Source of the DNA: JBAJNN01 sp036881905
GTDB taxonomy: Bacteria; Pseudomonadota; Alphaproteobacteria; Rhizobiales; Im1
DNA: 64,000 nucleotides
Direction of reading: 5' to 3'
Assembly: GCA_036881905.1 (NCBI GenBank)
Contig: JBAJNN010000009.1
Coordinates: forward strand, 1 to 64,000
Position numbers and translations under genes: made by a program. The notes beneath the pieces were generated by a model. That model worked only from the letters and a program-made list of their open reading frames with translations. It made no database searches and was not told the DNA's origin. Shown here piece by piece: positions 9,310 to 17,377 of this stretch. The stretch's first letter is position 1, and the number at the start of each line of letters is the position of its first letter.

Positions 9310-10499
9310 GCCAAGTGGCGATACATCAAGGATCGGGCGGCACGTCATTGCAGGATTATACTCCCATTCCGACAGAAACTCCCAAGCGACAGGCGCTATT
9401 CTGGGGCGTGGCGTTCGCCGTTCTGGTGATTGCCCTTTATGTGCTGCGGGACATTCTTCTGCCATTTATTGCCGGTCTCGGCCTCGCCTATTTTCTCAAC
9501 CCGCCGGCAAACCGGTTGCAAAACCATGGACTGTCGCGATTGGCCGCGACGATCATCATTCTCTCCCTGTTTCTTGTTCTGGTCATCGCCGCCCTCATGA
9601 TCATCGTGCCGGTGCTCGGCGACCAGGTGACGAATCTTGCCGGCAAACTGCCAGGCTACATGCATCTGTTGGTGACACGGATGCGCGAACTCATGCCCCC
9701 CCAACTCTTAAACGCGCTGACCGCGTCCGATCCCAAATTCTCCGGCTCCATCTCCGATGTTGCCGGCAAGGCGGCCAGAGTTCTGGGGTCGGTTTTCGCT
9801 TCGATCTGGAGCGGCGGCATAGCTCTGGTCAATCTGGTCGCACTCATCATTGTGACGCCGATCGTTGCTTTCTATATGCTCAATGACTGGGATCGCATGA
9901 TCGGGAAGCTCGATAGCTGGGCACCGCTTCGTCATGCGCAAACACTCCGCATGCTCGCCCGCCAGATGGATGAAGCGGTCGCCGGATTCATTCGCGGCCA
10001 GGGAATGGTTTGCCTTTCCCTTGGTCTGTTCTATGCCATCGCCTTATCTGCCGTCGGTCTCGATTTCGGTCTCCTGATCGGCCTTCTGTCCGGTGTTTTG
10101 ACTTTTATCCCCTATGCCGGATCGACCTTCGGCGGCATCTGTTCGATCGGTATGGCGCTCATACAATTCTGGCCCGATTGGGGTATGATCGTATTGACCA
10201 TCGCCATCTTTGTTTTCGGCCAGTTTGTCGAGGGTAATTTTCTGGCCCCGCTTTTGGTCGGCGATCGTATCGGCATTCATCCGGTCTGGCTCATATTTGC
10301 GCTGTTCGCTTTCAGCTATCTGTTTGGTTTCGTCGGCCTTTTACTGGCCGTGCCGATCACCGCCTGCATCGGCGTTGTGGCGCGCCATGCTCTGGCGGTC
10401 TATCTTGCAAGCTCATTTTACACAGGCCGGAGCGCAACGGACAAAGCCGACCCGATTCCTCCCACGCAAACCGACGGCACGCGCAAGAAAGGATCGTGA
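9264..10499 (+). CDS. AI-2E family transporter (PerM-like permease)
   Basis: Polytopic membrane protein of the AI-2E/PerM family, 411 residues from the ATG at 9264. The first transmembrane segment is LFWGVAFAVLVIALYVL near residue 45, followed by PFIAGLGLAYFLNPP. The C-terminal half has LIGLLSGVLTFIPYAGSTFG and GNFLAPLLVGDRIGIHPVW, typical of the family. The first 45 bases overlap the phosphatidyltransferase gene, so translation may begin later, before TPIPTETPKRQ. It ends in GTGA shared with the hdaA start. Substrate unknown; family members have been linked to AI-2 export and to ion-proton exchange. Confidence 0.88.
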   Translation: MAMDAPYGERVPKYLSQVAIHQGSGGTSLQDYTPIPTETPKRQALFWGVAFAVLVIALYVLRDILLPFIAGLGLAYFLNPPANRLQNHGLSRLAATIIILSLFLVLVIAALMIIVPVLGDQVTNLAGKLPGYMHLLVTRMRELMPPQLLNALTASDPKFSGSISDVAGKAARVLGSVFASIWSGGIALVNLVALIIVTPIVAFYMLNDWDRMIGKLDSWAPLRHAQTLRMLARQMDEAVAGFIRGQGMVCLSLGLFYAIALSAVGLDFGLLIGLLSGVLTFIPYAGSTFGGICSIGMALIQFWPDWGMIVLTIAIFVFGQFVEGNFLAPLLVGDRIGIHPVWLIFALFAFSYLFGFVGLLLAVPITACIGVVARHALAVYLASSFYTGRSATDKADPIPPTQTDGTRKKGS

Positions 10500-11224
10500 T
10501 TGCCGTGAACAACACCGGGCCAGCCATGGCGGGCGGCGATTTTCAATTCGCCCTTGACTTTGATCTCAGACCGGCCATGGAGCGCGAGGATTTTCTCGTC
10601 GCGCCGAGCAATGAGGCCGCCGTGGCCATGATCGATGCCTGGCCCAACTGGCCGTCCCCAGTCGTCATTCTGGTGGGGCCGGCCGGCAGCGGCAAGAGCC
10701 ATCTCGGCGAAGTCTGGCATGTACGCAGCGGCGCCAGGCGGGTAACATCAGGTGAAATAACCCCGGCCAATATCGCCGAAATCGTGGGTACGAGAAGCAT
10801 TTTGCTGGAGCATACCCCAGATGTCTCGCTTGACGAACGGGCGCTGTTTCATCTCATCAATCTCATATATGAGATTGGCGGGCACCTTATGATCACGGCA
10901 CGCAATTACCCAGCGCGGTGGCCACTTCATCTGCCCGATCTGGCCACCCGCCTTAAGGCCGCTCCGGTTGTGACCCTCAATCCCCCCGATGACCAGCTGT
11001 TGCGCAATGTTCTGGTCAAACTCTTCGCCGACCGCCAGCTTGCCATTGACGAGCCTCTTTTGCGCTATATCATGGCGCGAGTGGAACGCTCCATGGACGG
11101 TGCCCGCCGCTTGGTTAGGGCAGTTGATCGCCAAGCGCTGGCCACCCGCTCGTCGATCACCCGTCGCTTTGTCGGCCGCGTCATGGATCGAATGGCCGAT
11201 GGCGAACAGTACGATAACCGCTGA
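10496..11224 (+). CDS. hdaA: DnaA-related regulator HdaA (Hda homologue)
   Basis: AAA+ protein of the Hda/DnaA group, thought to stimulate ATP hydrolysis by DnaA with the sliding clamp and so limit initiation of replication. The 242-residue product has QFALDFDLRPA near the N-terminus (a clamp-binding-like start), the P-loop VGPAGSGKSHLGEVW, and sensor-2 region MDGARRLVRAVDRQAL. It starts at GTG 10496, overlapping the upstream stop. Its last 72 bp (11153-11224) are repeated at 12789-12860, on the far side of the restriction-modification genes. The protein itself remains full length. Confidence 0.9.
   Translation: MIAVNNTGPAMAGGDFQFALDFDLRPAMEREDFLVAPSNEAAVAMIDAWPNWPSPVVILVGPAGSGKSHLGEVWHVRSGARRVTSGEITPANIAEIVGTRSILLEHTPDVSLDERALFHLINLIYEIGGHLMITARNYPARWPLHLPDLATRLKAAPVVTLNPPDDQLLRNVLVKLFADRQLAIDEPLLRYIMARVERSMDGARRLVRAVDRQALATRSSITRRFVGRVMDRMADGEQYDNR
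11153..11224 (+). repeat. 72-bp direct repeat flanking the R-M cassette, left copy
   Basis: Runs from TCGATCACCCGTCGCTTTG to GATAACCGCTGA, the end of hdaA. It matches 12789-12860 at 69 of 72 positions with a constant offset of 1636; the three differences are clustered in GGCGAACAGTACG against GGCGGACGATACG. The left copy ends at the hdaA stop codon; cassette sequence begins at 11225. Confidence 0.95.
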
Positions 11225-11313
11225 TATTGGTGTACGTTCGTACCGTCATGTTAATTAAAATGGACCGGCCCATAAATTGTTATAATAGTTTTATTGAAAA
11301 CGAAAAGGGTTTT

Positions 11314-12177
11314 ATGGTGTTAAAAATATCAGAAAACAATAAAATAATAAAAAAATTTAATATTAAACTGCAGGATAATTTATTATTTATGAAAAGTATG
11401 AAAAAAGATTCTATAAAACTTATCATTACATCTCCACCATATAACCTTGGAAAAGCCTATGAAAAACGTTTTCCTATAAGCCAGTATGTTAAAAATCAAG
11501 CGCAGGTCATCTCGGAATGTGTACGATTGCTGCACCCTAAAGGTTCGCTCTGTTGGCAGGTTGGAAATCACACGCGGAAAACAGAAGTTTTTCCGCTGGA
11601 TATTATCCTCTATCACGTCTTCAAGGAGCATGGGTTGAAACTCCGTAATCGAATTATCTGGCATTTCGAACACGGTCTTCATTGCAGGAAACGCCTCTCC
11701 GGTCGCTATGAGACCATCATGTGGTTTACCAAGGGGGATGACTACACTTTCAATCTGGATCCAATTCGCGTACCGGCGAAATATCCCAACAAGAAATACC
11801 ACAAAGGTCCCAATATAGGGCGGCTATCTTGTAACCCACTGGGCAAAAACCCCGGTGATGTTTGGATATTCCCAAACGTAAAAAACAATCATGTTGAAAA
11901 AACCATTCATCCCTGTCAGTTTCCGGTCGAGCTTGTCGAGAGACTGGTTCTATCACTGACCGATGAAGGAGACAGTGTATTCGATCCCTATATGGGCGTG
12001 GGAACATCGGTCATAGCCGCGCTCAAACATGAACGCCACGGTTATGGCTGCGATGTCATCGAAGACTATGTCGATATTGCATGGGAGCGTATCCATAAGC
12101 TGCAGGTCGGTACGCTGAAAACCCGCCCAATGAACAAGCCGGTTTATGATCCGGCTTTACCGAATGGGGGGCACTGA
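11314..12177 (+). CDS. Type II DNA methyltransferase (beta-class, probably N4-cytosine)
   Basis: Protects host DNA by methylating the target of the adjacent nuclease. The catalytic motif TSPPYN is at residues 39-44 and the AdoMet motif FDPYMGVGTS at 223-232; this order is that of the beta class, and SPPY favours N4-methylcytosine. The frame is open from a TTG at 11227, but ATG 11314 (MVLKISENNK) has GAAAAGGG just upstream and gives 287 residues. The first 45 codons are strikingly A+T-rich (Lys, Asn, Ile), unlike the surrounding genes, which suggests transfer. The stop overlaps the nuclease start as TGATG, so the methylase is made first. Confidence 0.88.
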   Translation: MVLKISENNKIIKKFNIKLQDNLLFMKSMKKDSIKLIITSPPYNLGKAYEKRFPISQYVKNQAQVISECVRLLHPKGSLCWQVGNHTRKTEVFPLDIILYHVFKEHGLKLRNRIIWHFEHGLHCRKRLSGRYETIMWFTKGDDYTFNLDPIRVPAKYPNKKYHKGPNIGRLSCNPLGKNPGDVWIFPNVKNNHVEKTIHPCQFPVELVERLVLSLTDEGDSVFDPYMGVGTSVIAALKHERHGYGCDVIEDYVDIAWERIHKLQVGTLKTRPMNKPVYDPALPNGGH

Positions 12178-12788
12178 TGCGTATTGTCGAACATTACTCC
12201 CATTTGAATGGCCTTGAGTACTTATTGGTTCACAAACCCGTCCTCTGGAAAGAGCTTCAACAGGTTATTGCATCGGTTGATGCGGCGCGGTTCAAGACCA
12301 AAATATCCAGAGAGAAGACTATGCCCGGTAAGTTGCTTTACGCACCCAAGGAAATGAATCGAGCGCTCAATGAAAGTCTCACCAAAAAGGGGTGGAACGA
12401 ATCGAGAACATCTTATTGGGTTACAAAAGATGCCAAACTGATTCGTCGTACGATGAGTATGACCGCGCGGGAGCAAAAACGTGAGATTAAGGAAGCCGGG
12501 TATACGCCGATCTTTTCTTATAATCAAACTGACTTCGTGAAAGAGCGTGTTGCCGTTGAGGTCCAGTTTGGTAAATATTCCTTCGTTGCCTTTGATTTGT
12601 TTGTGAAACACATGGCTTTTTTTGTTAGAGATGTGATTGACCTCGGAATTGAGATACTCCCGATGAAAGAGTTGCAATCCGAAATGTCATCCGGACCGGG
12701 ATATTATGAGGGCGAGCTTTACAATCTCATTCGGCAAGGCAGAGGCATTCCGGCGGTACCACTTGTCGTGATCGGTATCGCGCCATGA
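12177..12788 (+). CDS. BglII/BstYI-family type II restriction endonuclease
   Basis: A 203-residue nuclease, the same length I remember for BstYI. The active-site spacing Asp-x8-Glu-x-Gln is present as D119, E128 and Q130 in TDFVKERVAVEVQF, which aligns with the BglII set D84, E93, Q95 in DFGKRDTLVEVQF. Conserved blocks follow: FDLFVKHMAFFVRDVIDLGIE, SSGPGYYEGE, and the C-terminal IPAVPLVVIGIAP. BglII and BstYI cut AGATCT and RGATCY, so a GATC-centred target is likely but unproven. The gene starts one base inside the methylase stop, and its own stop touches the right 72-bp repeat. Confidence 0.88.
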   Translation: MRIVEHYSHLNGLEYLLVHKPVLWKELQQVIASVDAARFKTKISREKTMPGKLLYAPKEMNRALNESLTKKGWNESRTSYWVTKDAKLIRRTMSMTAREQKREIKEAGYTPIFSYNQTDFVKERVAVEVQFGKYSFVAFDLFVKHMAFFVRDVIDLGIEILPMKELQSEMSSGPGYYEGELYNLIRQGRGIPAVPLVVIGIAP

Positions 12789-12860
12789 TCGATCACCCGT
12801 CGCTTTGTCGGCCGCGTCATGGATCGAATGGCCGATGGCGGACGATACGATAACCGCTGA
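12789..12860 (+). repeat. 72-bp direct repeat flanking the R-M cassette, right copy
   Basis: Second copy of the hdaA 3' end, 69/72 identical to 11153-11224 and starting directly after the endonuclease stop codon. It still carries the hdaA stop TGA at 12858-12860, but is now cut off from hdaA. Confidence 0.95.
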
Positions 12861-12903
12861 GGCGGGCGCCCTGGACAGTCCCGAAAGCAACAAATCGGCA
12901 TGA
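12835..12903 (+). pseudogene. Possible remnant of the gene that followed hdaA (polyphosphate kinase start?)
   Basis: Within the right repeat an ATG at 12835 opens a different frame reading MADDTITAEAGALDSPE and five more residues before TGA at 12901-12903. In many alphaproteobacteria hdaA overlaps or precedes ppk, whose product begins with a short acidic lead followed by DSPERFINRELSWL. The resemblance at LDSPE suggests the truncated start of such a gene, with the rest deleted. This is inference from 22 codons and could be chance. Confidence 0.25.
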
Positions 12904-13048
12904 TCGCTGCGTCATTCTCCAACGCGATCGGTTCGCCTGAAGAGGAGAACCCTATGAATGTACGGAACGATAACGGGTCGCAATCTTACGGGGCAGGCAT
13001 ATTTTCTGACATTGATTCAGGCGGGTTCCTGTTGATCACGATGGCCTT
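12904..13048. other. Intergenic stretch between the R-M cassette and the MFS pseudogene
   Basis: A plus-strand ATG at 12954 has AGAGGAGAA just upstream and opens MNVRNDNGSQSYGAGIF, but after about 25 codons it runs antisense to the MFS gene and ends at 13364 with no recognisable domain. I do not call it a gene. Nothing else is seen. Confidence 0.4.
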
Positions 13049-14245
13049 TCAAACCCGACAACCAAACATCGGGGCGGAACCGGCGCACCGCCCAGACAAA
13101 AATATGCCCCTTGCGGCCAGGGCCAGTCCAACAAGGGGAAAAACGATGTTGGCGTTGGGCTGCGACCAGATGAACCCCGCGACCGAGCCGCCGAGCATGT
13201 CGCCGAGCAAAAAGGCGCTTTGCAAAAGCCCCATGCTTTCCGCCGCGCGCGCCCTATCAATGATCTTCATTTTAATGTCGCTTGCCGCAAGACCAGCCAT
13301 ATTTCCAGCGATTCTGCGCAACAGAATCAAGCTGCCGAACCCCCAGATCCAGCCGCTGAAATAAAGCGGGACCGTCAATAGCGACAGGGCGGTCATGCCC
13401 GCCATATAGGCCAGGCTCATTCCCCAATGATGGCCGAGTTTGAGGATATAGGGGTGCAGGACAACCATCATCAGGCTGGCGCCGCCCGAAAACATCATGA
13501 CTGTCGCAGGGGTAAACCCGGCTTTTTTGAGAATGACCGGCAGATAGGGGGCAATGAAACTGCCGGTCAAGCCGGAGAAGACCGCGCAAAGGGCAAGACA
13601 GATTGTGATGTTCGGCAAGCCCCGGGGCAGAGACAGCACCAGCTTCGGTCCTTCTAGGTCATGGTCGGGGTTAACCCGTGGAATGGTGCGCCAGGTGAGG
13701 CAAACGGCGATAAGGGGCAGGGTTGCCGAGAATAGCAGCAGGGGGACAAGAGTTGTGTTTCCCTGTATGAGCGCCAACGCCACACCGGCGCAAATGATCA
13801 CACCGCCATGGGCGATATTGCCCGCCCATAGCTCACAGCTGTAAATGCGGGTGCGCGGCGGGCCGGCTTCCCAGTGAAACGGCCAGATCGAAAGCCCGAT
13901 CAACACGGGTGGACGCCCTCAGACCGGCAATAATCCCTGAGAGAATGGCCACGGGAAGCTGGGGAAACACCCGCAACCCCATACCGGTGGCGTAAAGAAC
14001 GCAGTCGATCAGCACGGCATGGCGCAGATGCATGCGCGCGACGATGCGCCCGATCACAAAGGGCAGAGACCCGGCGGCGGCCATGACACTGTAAGCGATG
14101 CCGAAATTGTGCAAGGCGCCATTTTCCTCGAACCCCATCGGATGCAGCGATTTGGAAATCCACATGCCCGAATCAAACACAGGGTGAAGAGGAAAATGGG
14201 ATAACCGTCGCCCAGGGAAAATCGGTCGAGAATTTTTTTCAGCAC
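13049..14245 (-). pseudogene. MFS transporter, broken by two frameshifts
   Basis: Three overlapping minus-strand segments together make one transporter of about 398 residues. Segment 1 begins at GTG 14245 (LKKILDRFSLGDGYPIFLFTLC). The frame changes near 14180 to FDSGMWISKSLHPMGFEENG and continues through MHLRHAVLIDCVLYATGMGLRV to GLRAST. It changes again near 13905 to VLIGLSIWPFHWEAG and runs to 13049. Hydrophobic segments such as ITICLALCAVFSGLTGSFIAP are typical of the family. The GTG start overlaps the stop of the TPR gene, so both belong to one operon headed by the small peptide gene at 15926. The likely original job was export of something made by that operon. Substrate unknown. Confidence 0.8.
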
Positions 14246-15764
14246 TTCAAGCCTGCCTTGTCGCTGGGGTCATGAGCGGTTTTAAGGGTCGCGATCAAAT
14301 TGCGCAGCTGCTCGCCGCGTTCCTCGCCGCGGGTGATGGATTGCACGGAGTCCGCCGCCGCTTGCGGGGTTTTTTCAAAGGACAGGGCTTCGGCATAAAC
14401 TGTCAGCAGATCATCTCTGGTCTCGCCGGGAGCCATTGATTGCAAGGGCGAGGTCAAAAGATCGAGAATCTCGCGATGGCGTTTGCTCATCGCCAGGCAA
14501 TAGGCGGCGCCATAGAGAAAATCCGCATCATGCGGCGCCAGCCTGTGCGCCTTCATATAAGACTCATAGCCCTCTTCAAACCGTTCCATCCGCATTTTGC
14601 AAAACCCCTTCTGGCCATAAGCCTCGACGATGGAACGGTCCACCGCAATCGCCTTGGTCAGACACTGGCACGCCGAATCGTAATCCTCCCCGGCCATATG
14701 GTTCGCGGCCAGTTCCATGTGGTATTCGGGGTAGTAGGGGTCGATTTCAAGGAGAGTATTCAGCTGCTCGATCGCCGCGTCCCGCATGCCCTTGGCCGCC
14801 ATTGGGCGATATTGTAGAGAATGACCGATTTATGCATCAGCGCCCTCTTGCCGGGGATGTTTTCTAATTCGTCCACCGCCCATTTTAAAAGCGAGATCGC
14901 CTCGTCAACCTTGGCCTTGCGGAACAAAATCAGGGCAAAGCCATTGCGGTTGAAAATCCGCGACAACGGGTCCAAATCATGTTTGAGCGCGGTCTGAAAC
15001 GCTTGTTCCAGGAGAGTCTCGGCACGGGAGCGATCGCGCAACATGCTTGGGTGATAGCGCAGATAAAGCATGGCCAGGCCGTCATTGGCCCAGACCAGAT
15101 CGGCGGGGTCGCCGAGGGCGCGCCAGAGCTCGTAATGTCTTTCCGCCAGGATCGGGTCGTTCGACTGCACGGAGGAGACGGCTCTGAGCCGGGCGATTTG
15201 CGGGGATCGCGCTTGTTCCTCTTGAGGGATGGCGTCCAACACCCGTCGCACCGCCCAATAATTGCCGACGGAGAGGTAAGTCTCGGCGGCGGCCAACATG
15301 GCCGATGTATTCGCCCCTTCGGTAAGAGTTTTCGCCAGCTCCGTTTCCGCGGGGTCGAGGTCTATTTGGGCAAGCTCGCAGTCGGTCTTTGCCCTCAACG
15401 CAACCGTAACCCCGCCGACATCCCTTAATATATCGAGAAAGAAACGCGATTCGCCATCCAGCAGGGAGGCATTTTCGACCGCAACTTCGCGCAATTTGTA
15501 TCGTTTCACCAATCACTGCGAAAACCATGAGACTCTACGCCTGAGCCGGTCCACGAGGAAAAAGCGCAGCTGTTCTCCGGACTCCATGCCATCCGTCAGG
15601 CTGAGTTTGGCGATGCCATCGCGCGCGCCCATGAACGGCCGAATCAGATGAAGGACGCTACGCTCCTCGTCGGATTGCGGCGCATAACCGAGCCGGTGCA
15701 GAATTTGACGCGCAACAAAAAACGATGCCGGGGGTCGGCCGGCAACCACCGCAATGGCAACCAT
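14239..15764 (-). pseudogene. Tetratricopeptide-repeat protein, broken by an in-frame TGA and a frameshift
   Basis: Downstream of the peptide gene and hairpin. An 83-residue opening (MVAIAVVAGRPPASFFVARQ to RRRVSWFSQ) ends at TGA 15515-15513; the same frame then continues without a break (LVKRYKLREVAVENASLLDG) to about 14800, where the frame changes and TPR-like helices continue (MRDAAIEQLNTLLEIDPYYP, IVEAYGQKGFCKMRMERFEE) to 14239. Repaired, it would be about 508 residues with at least four to six TPR units in the C-terminal two thirds. The first 130 or so residues match nothing I recognise. TPR proteins of this kind bind partner proteins or peptides, which would suit a peptide-processing cassette. 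Confidence 0.75.
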
Positions 15765-15775
15765 CGGAAAATCCG

Positions 15776-15799
15776 GCAGGCGCTTATAAGAGCCTGCCG
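15776..15799 (-). terminator. Hairpin between the peptide gene and the TPR gene (attenuator-like)
   Basis: GGCAGGC and GCCTGCC are separated by 10 bases (CTTATAAG in the loop), giving a perfect 7-bp stem between 15776 and 15799. It begins 4 bases after the stop codon of the 40-residue peptide gene. There is no long T-run, only GGATTTTCC after the stem, so it may be a leaky terminator or a stabiliser of the upstream message. Such hairpins often keep a precursor peptide expressed above its downstream genes. Confidence 0.5.
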
Positions 15800-15803
15800 G
15801 TCC

Positions 15804-15926
15804 CTATAAATTAAGGATCAAATAAAAAGTGTTAAAGGTTAAAAAGGTCTTCTTCTTCGCCCTTTCCGCCATACATGACGGCGAAATTCGTCTTCGGGGC
15901 TTTGGGAGTCTTTTTGATCAGCGTCA
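15804..15926 (-). CDS. Small peptide, 40 residues, possible secreted or modified peptide precursor
   Basis: ATG at 15926-15924 is preceded by a perfect AAGGAGGT (15938-15931), the strongest Shine-Dalgarno in the window. The product begins MTLIKKTPKAPKTNFAVMYG, continues GKGEEEDLL and ends TFNTFYLILNL. It has a Lys/Pro-rich basic start, a MYGG segment, an acidic patch and a hydrophobic tail. It has no cysteine, so lanthionine or sactipeptide chemistry is unlikely. The reading after EEEDLL passes a run of four T's where one extra base would give a shorter product ending DLFNL. It is followed by a hairpin, a broken TPR gene and a broken MFS exporter gene. I do not recognise the family; a ribosomal peptide precursor is an inference from size, SD strength and neighbours. 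Confidence 0.55.
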
Positions 15927-16280
15927 TAGTAACCTCCTTAAGTTGGATGTTGTCACGAATCTTTACTGACTCGATACTCAACCATACGCTTTGGTTTTGA
16001 AAAAAGCAAAATTTTTTGGGGAAAAGCTCTTCTGCCCAAATTCCCCGCCCCGCCCCGTCCCGTCATCGCTTGGGGTTTTTGCCGACGCCTGGTCCGGCGA
16101 AGCACGGTTTTAAGAGCCCGGCGATTCTATCACCACCGAGCCCGACACAAATTTCATCGGTCGGGGTTTCTTCCGGAGCTTGTCCCGCCGGTTATCGGCG
16201 CGAAAACCCGAAAAGAGTCAAATCAAGGTGCCAAATGAGATAAAAAAGCAGAATCGATCGATTGTTCCATGGTGATGTTA
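15927..16280. other. Intergenic region between the peptide gene and the LysR gene
   Basis: About 350 bp without a gene. It must hold the minus-strand promoter of the peptide operon; TTGACT near 16220 is a possible -35 but no convincing -10 is seen. At 16250-16267 there is AATCGATCGATTGTTCC, which shares ATCGATTG with the possible operator upstream of the DUF1445 gene. Confidence 0.4.
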
Positions 16281-16385
16281 TAGAGCATAATCCGATCCGG
16301 AAGAGCGAGGTCAGACCAAGATTATGCTTAAAGACAATCAACTAGAGTATTTTCCGTGAGTCCATCGCCACGGAAAATGCTCTAG
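16281..16385. repeat. CTAGAGC-type palindromic intergenic repeat, copy 2
   Basis: First hairpin from TAGAGCATAATCCGATCCGG to GACCAAGATTATGCTTA (16281-16330). Second hairpin from CTAGAGTATTTTCCGTG to CACGGAAAATGCTCTAG (16342-16385), which is nearly perfect but has a different internal sequence from the second hairpin of copies 1 and 3. It ends 5 bp before an upstream ATG of the LysR frame. Confidence 0.8.
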
Positions 16386-16404
16386 TGGCATGGAAAGGGA
16401 GCGA

Positions 16405-17289
16405 ATGTTTGAATTCAAGGACATTGAAATTCTGCACGATATTGTCAAGGCGGGCGGGTTTCGTGCCGCGGCGCGGAAATACGATCTGTCGCAATCGGCG
16501 ATTTCCTCGCGCATTGCCGCATTGGAGAAAACTCTCGGCATTGTGTTGTTCGATCGCTCGAACCGGCAGGTTCGTCTGACGGCGGCGGGGCGGCGGTTTA
16601 TCGAGGAATCCCGGCGGCTTCTGGATGCGCGCAGTCGTATCTGGCAGGATTTAACCCATCCAAACGGTCTGAGCGGAACAGTGCGGATCGGTGTTGCCGA
16701 AACCGTCGTTCATACTCTCGCGACCGATTTACTCGAGACTCTGAAAACCAGCCATCGAGGGCTGCGTTTTGAACTGTTGGTCGATGTGTCCGGTGAGTTG
16801 GCGGGCGCGCTTGAAGGCGATCGGATTGATGTTGGTATCATGTTGCGTGAATCCGTGCCGCAAGGCGCAACTGCAACGCCTTTAAAACCGGTGCGACTGG
16901 GTTGGTATTGCGCGCAATCGGCGGTTTTGCCCGATCATCCCCTGTCACCGGTTGAACTGGCCGAATATGAGATTATGACCTTTTCCAGGGGCACGGCGCC
17001 ATTTCGCGAGGTTGAATCTGTCTTTTCATCTCCTGATATTTCTCCCCCCAATTTGCATGGATCGGCATCGCTCTTAACGATAAAACATCTGGTTGCCGCC
17101 GGATTCGGCATCGGCGTTTTGCCGATTCCGGTGGCTGAGAGCAACATTTGCGATTGCCATGTCAAGGCGATCGCGGTGGGCGACGAGGCAAAGGTGAATG
17201 ATTTGTACTTTGCCGTCGTTTATTTCCCTGAACGAAACCGTGAAATCGGTGAGACGGTCGCGAAGGCAACCCGTCTTTTCGATCGCTAA
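16405..17289 (+). CDS. LysR-family transcriptional regulator
   Basis: DNA-binding regulator with the usual N-terminal helix-turn-helix (FKDIEILHDIVKAGGFRAAA, then LSQSAISSRIAALEKTLG and LFDRSNRQVRLTAAGRRF) and a C-terminal substrate-binding domain. I choose ATG 16405 because AAAGGGAG lies 4-10 bases upstream; an earlier ATG at 16390 adds five residues. The length of 294 residues is normal. It is transcribed in the same direction as the DUF1445-TRAP genes that begin 88 bp downstream, so it most likely controls them; the effector is unknown. Confidence 0.92.
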   Translation: MFEFKDIEILHDIVKAGGFRAAARKYDLSQSAISSRIAALEKTLGIVLFDRSNRQVRLTAAGRRFIEESRRLLDARSRIWQDLTHPNGLSGTVRIGVAETVVHTLATDLLETLKTSHRGLRFELLVDVSGELAGALEGDRIDVGIMLRESVPQGATATPLKPVRLGWYCAQSAVLPDHPLSPVELAEYEIMTFSRGTAPFREVESVFSSPDISPPNLHGSASLLTIKHLVAAGFGIGVLPIPVAESNICDCHVKAIAVGDEAKVNDLYFAVVYFPERNREIGETVAKATRLFDR

Positions 17290-17293
17290 AAAA

Positions 17294-17348
17294 GATCGAT
17301 AACCTCAATAAACAATCGATTGACAAGATCGTTTTTGCCGTCTACGCT
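17294..17348 (+). promoter_or_regulatory. Promoter and possible LysR operator of the DUF1445-TRAP operon
   Basis: TTGACA at 17320-17325 and TACGCT at 17343-17348 are 17 bases apart, a good sigma70-type promoter. Overlapping the -35 is a dyad, AGATCGAT (17293-17300) and ATCGATTG (17315-17322). A similar ATCGATTG lies upstream of the LysR gene near 16250. LysR proteins typically bind such interrupted dyads beside the -35 of their targets. Assignment is by eye. Confidence 0.5.
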
Positions 17349-17377
17349 CAACGCAAAGACTGTTGGGAGCAAAAAGT

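Larger units (their letters stand above)
11225..12788 (+). mobile_element. Type II restriction-modification cassette inserted with a long target duplication
   Basis: 1564 bp holding only a methyltransferase and a BstYI/BglII-like endonuclease, bounded by 72-bp direct repeats of the hdaA 3' end. The right boundary is exact: the endonuclease TGA occupies 12786-12788 and the repeat starts at 12789. The first 200 bp are very A+T-rich compared with the neighbours. There are no transposase genes or inverted repeats. Insertion with long target duplication has been described for restriction-modification genes in other bacteria. Confidence 0.85.

Noticed and set aside
15513..15764. Independent 83-residue gene upstream of the TPR gene
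   Set aside because: Same frame as the TPR reading frame, separated only by one TGA; more simply the N-terminus of the same broken gene. Selenocysteine recoding was considered, but no SECIS-like hairpin was recognised and the TPR gene has a second lesion.
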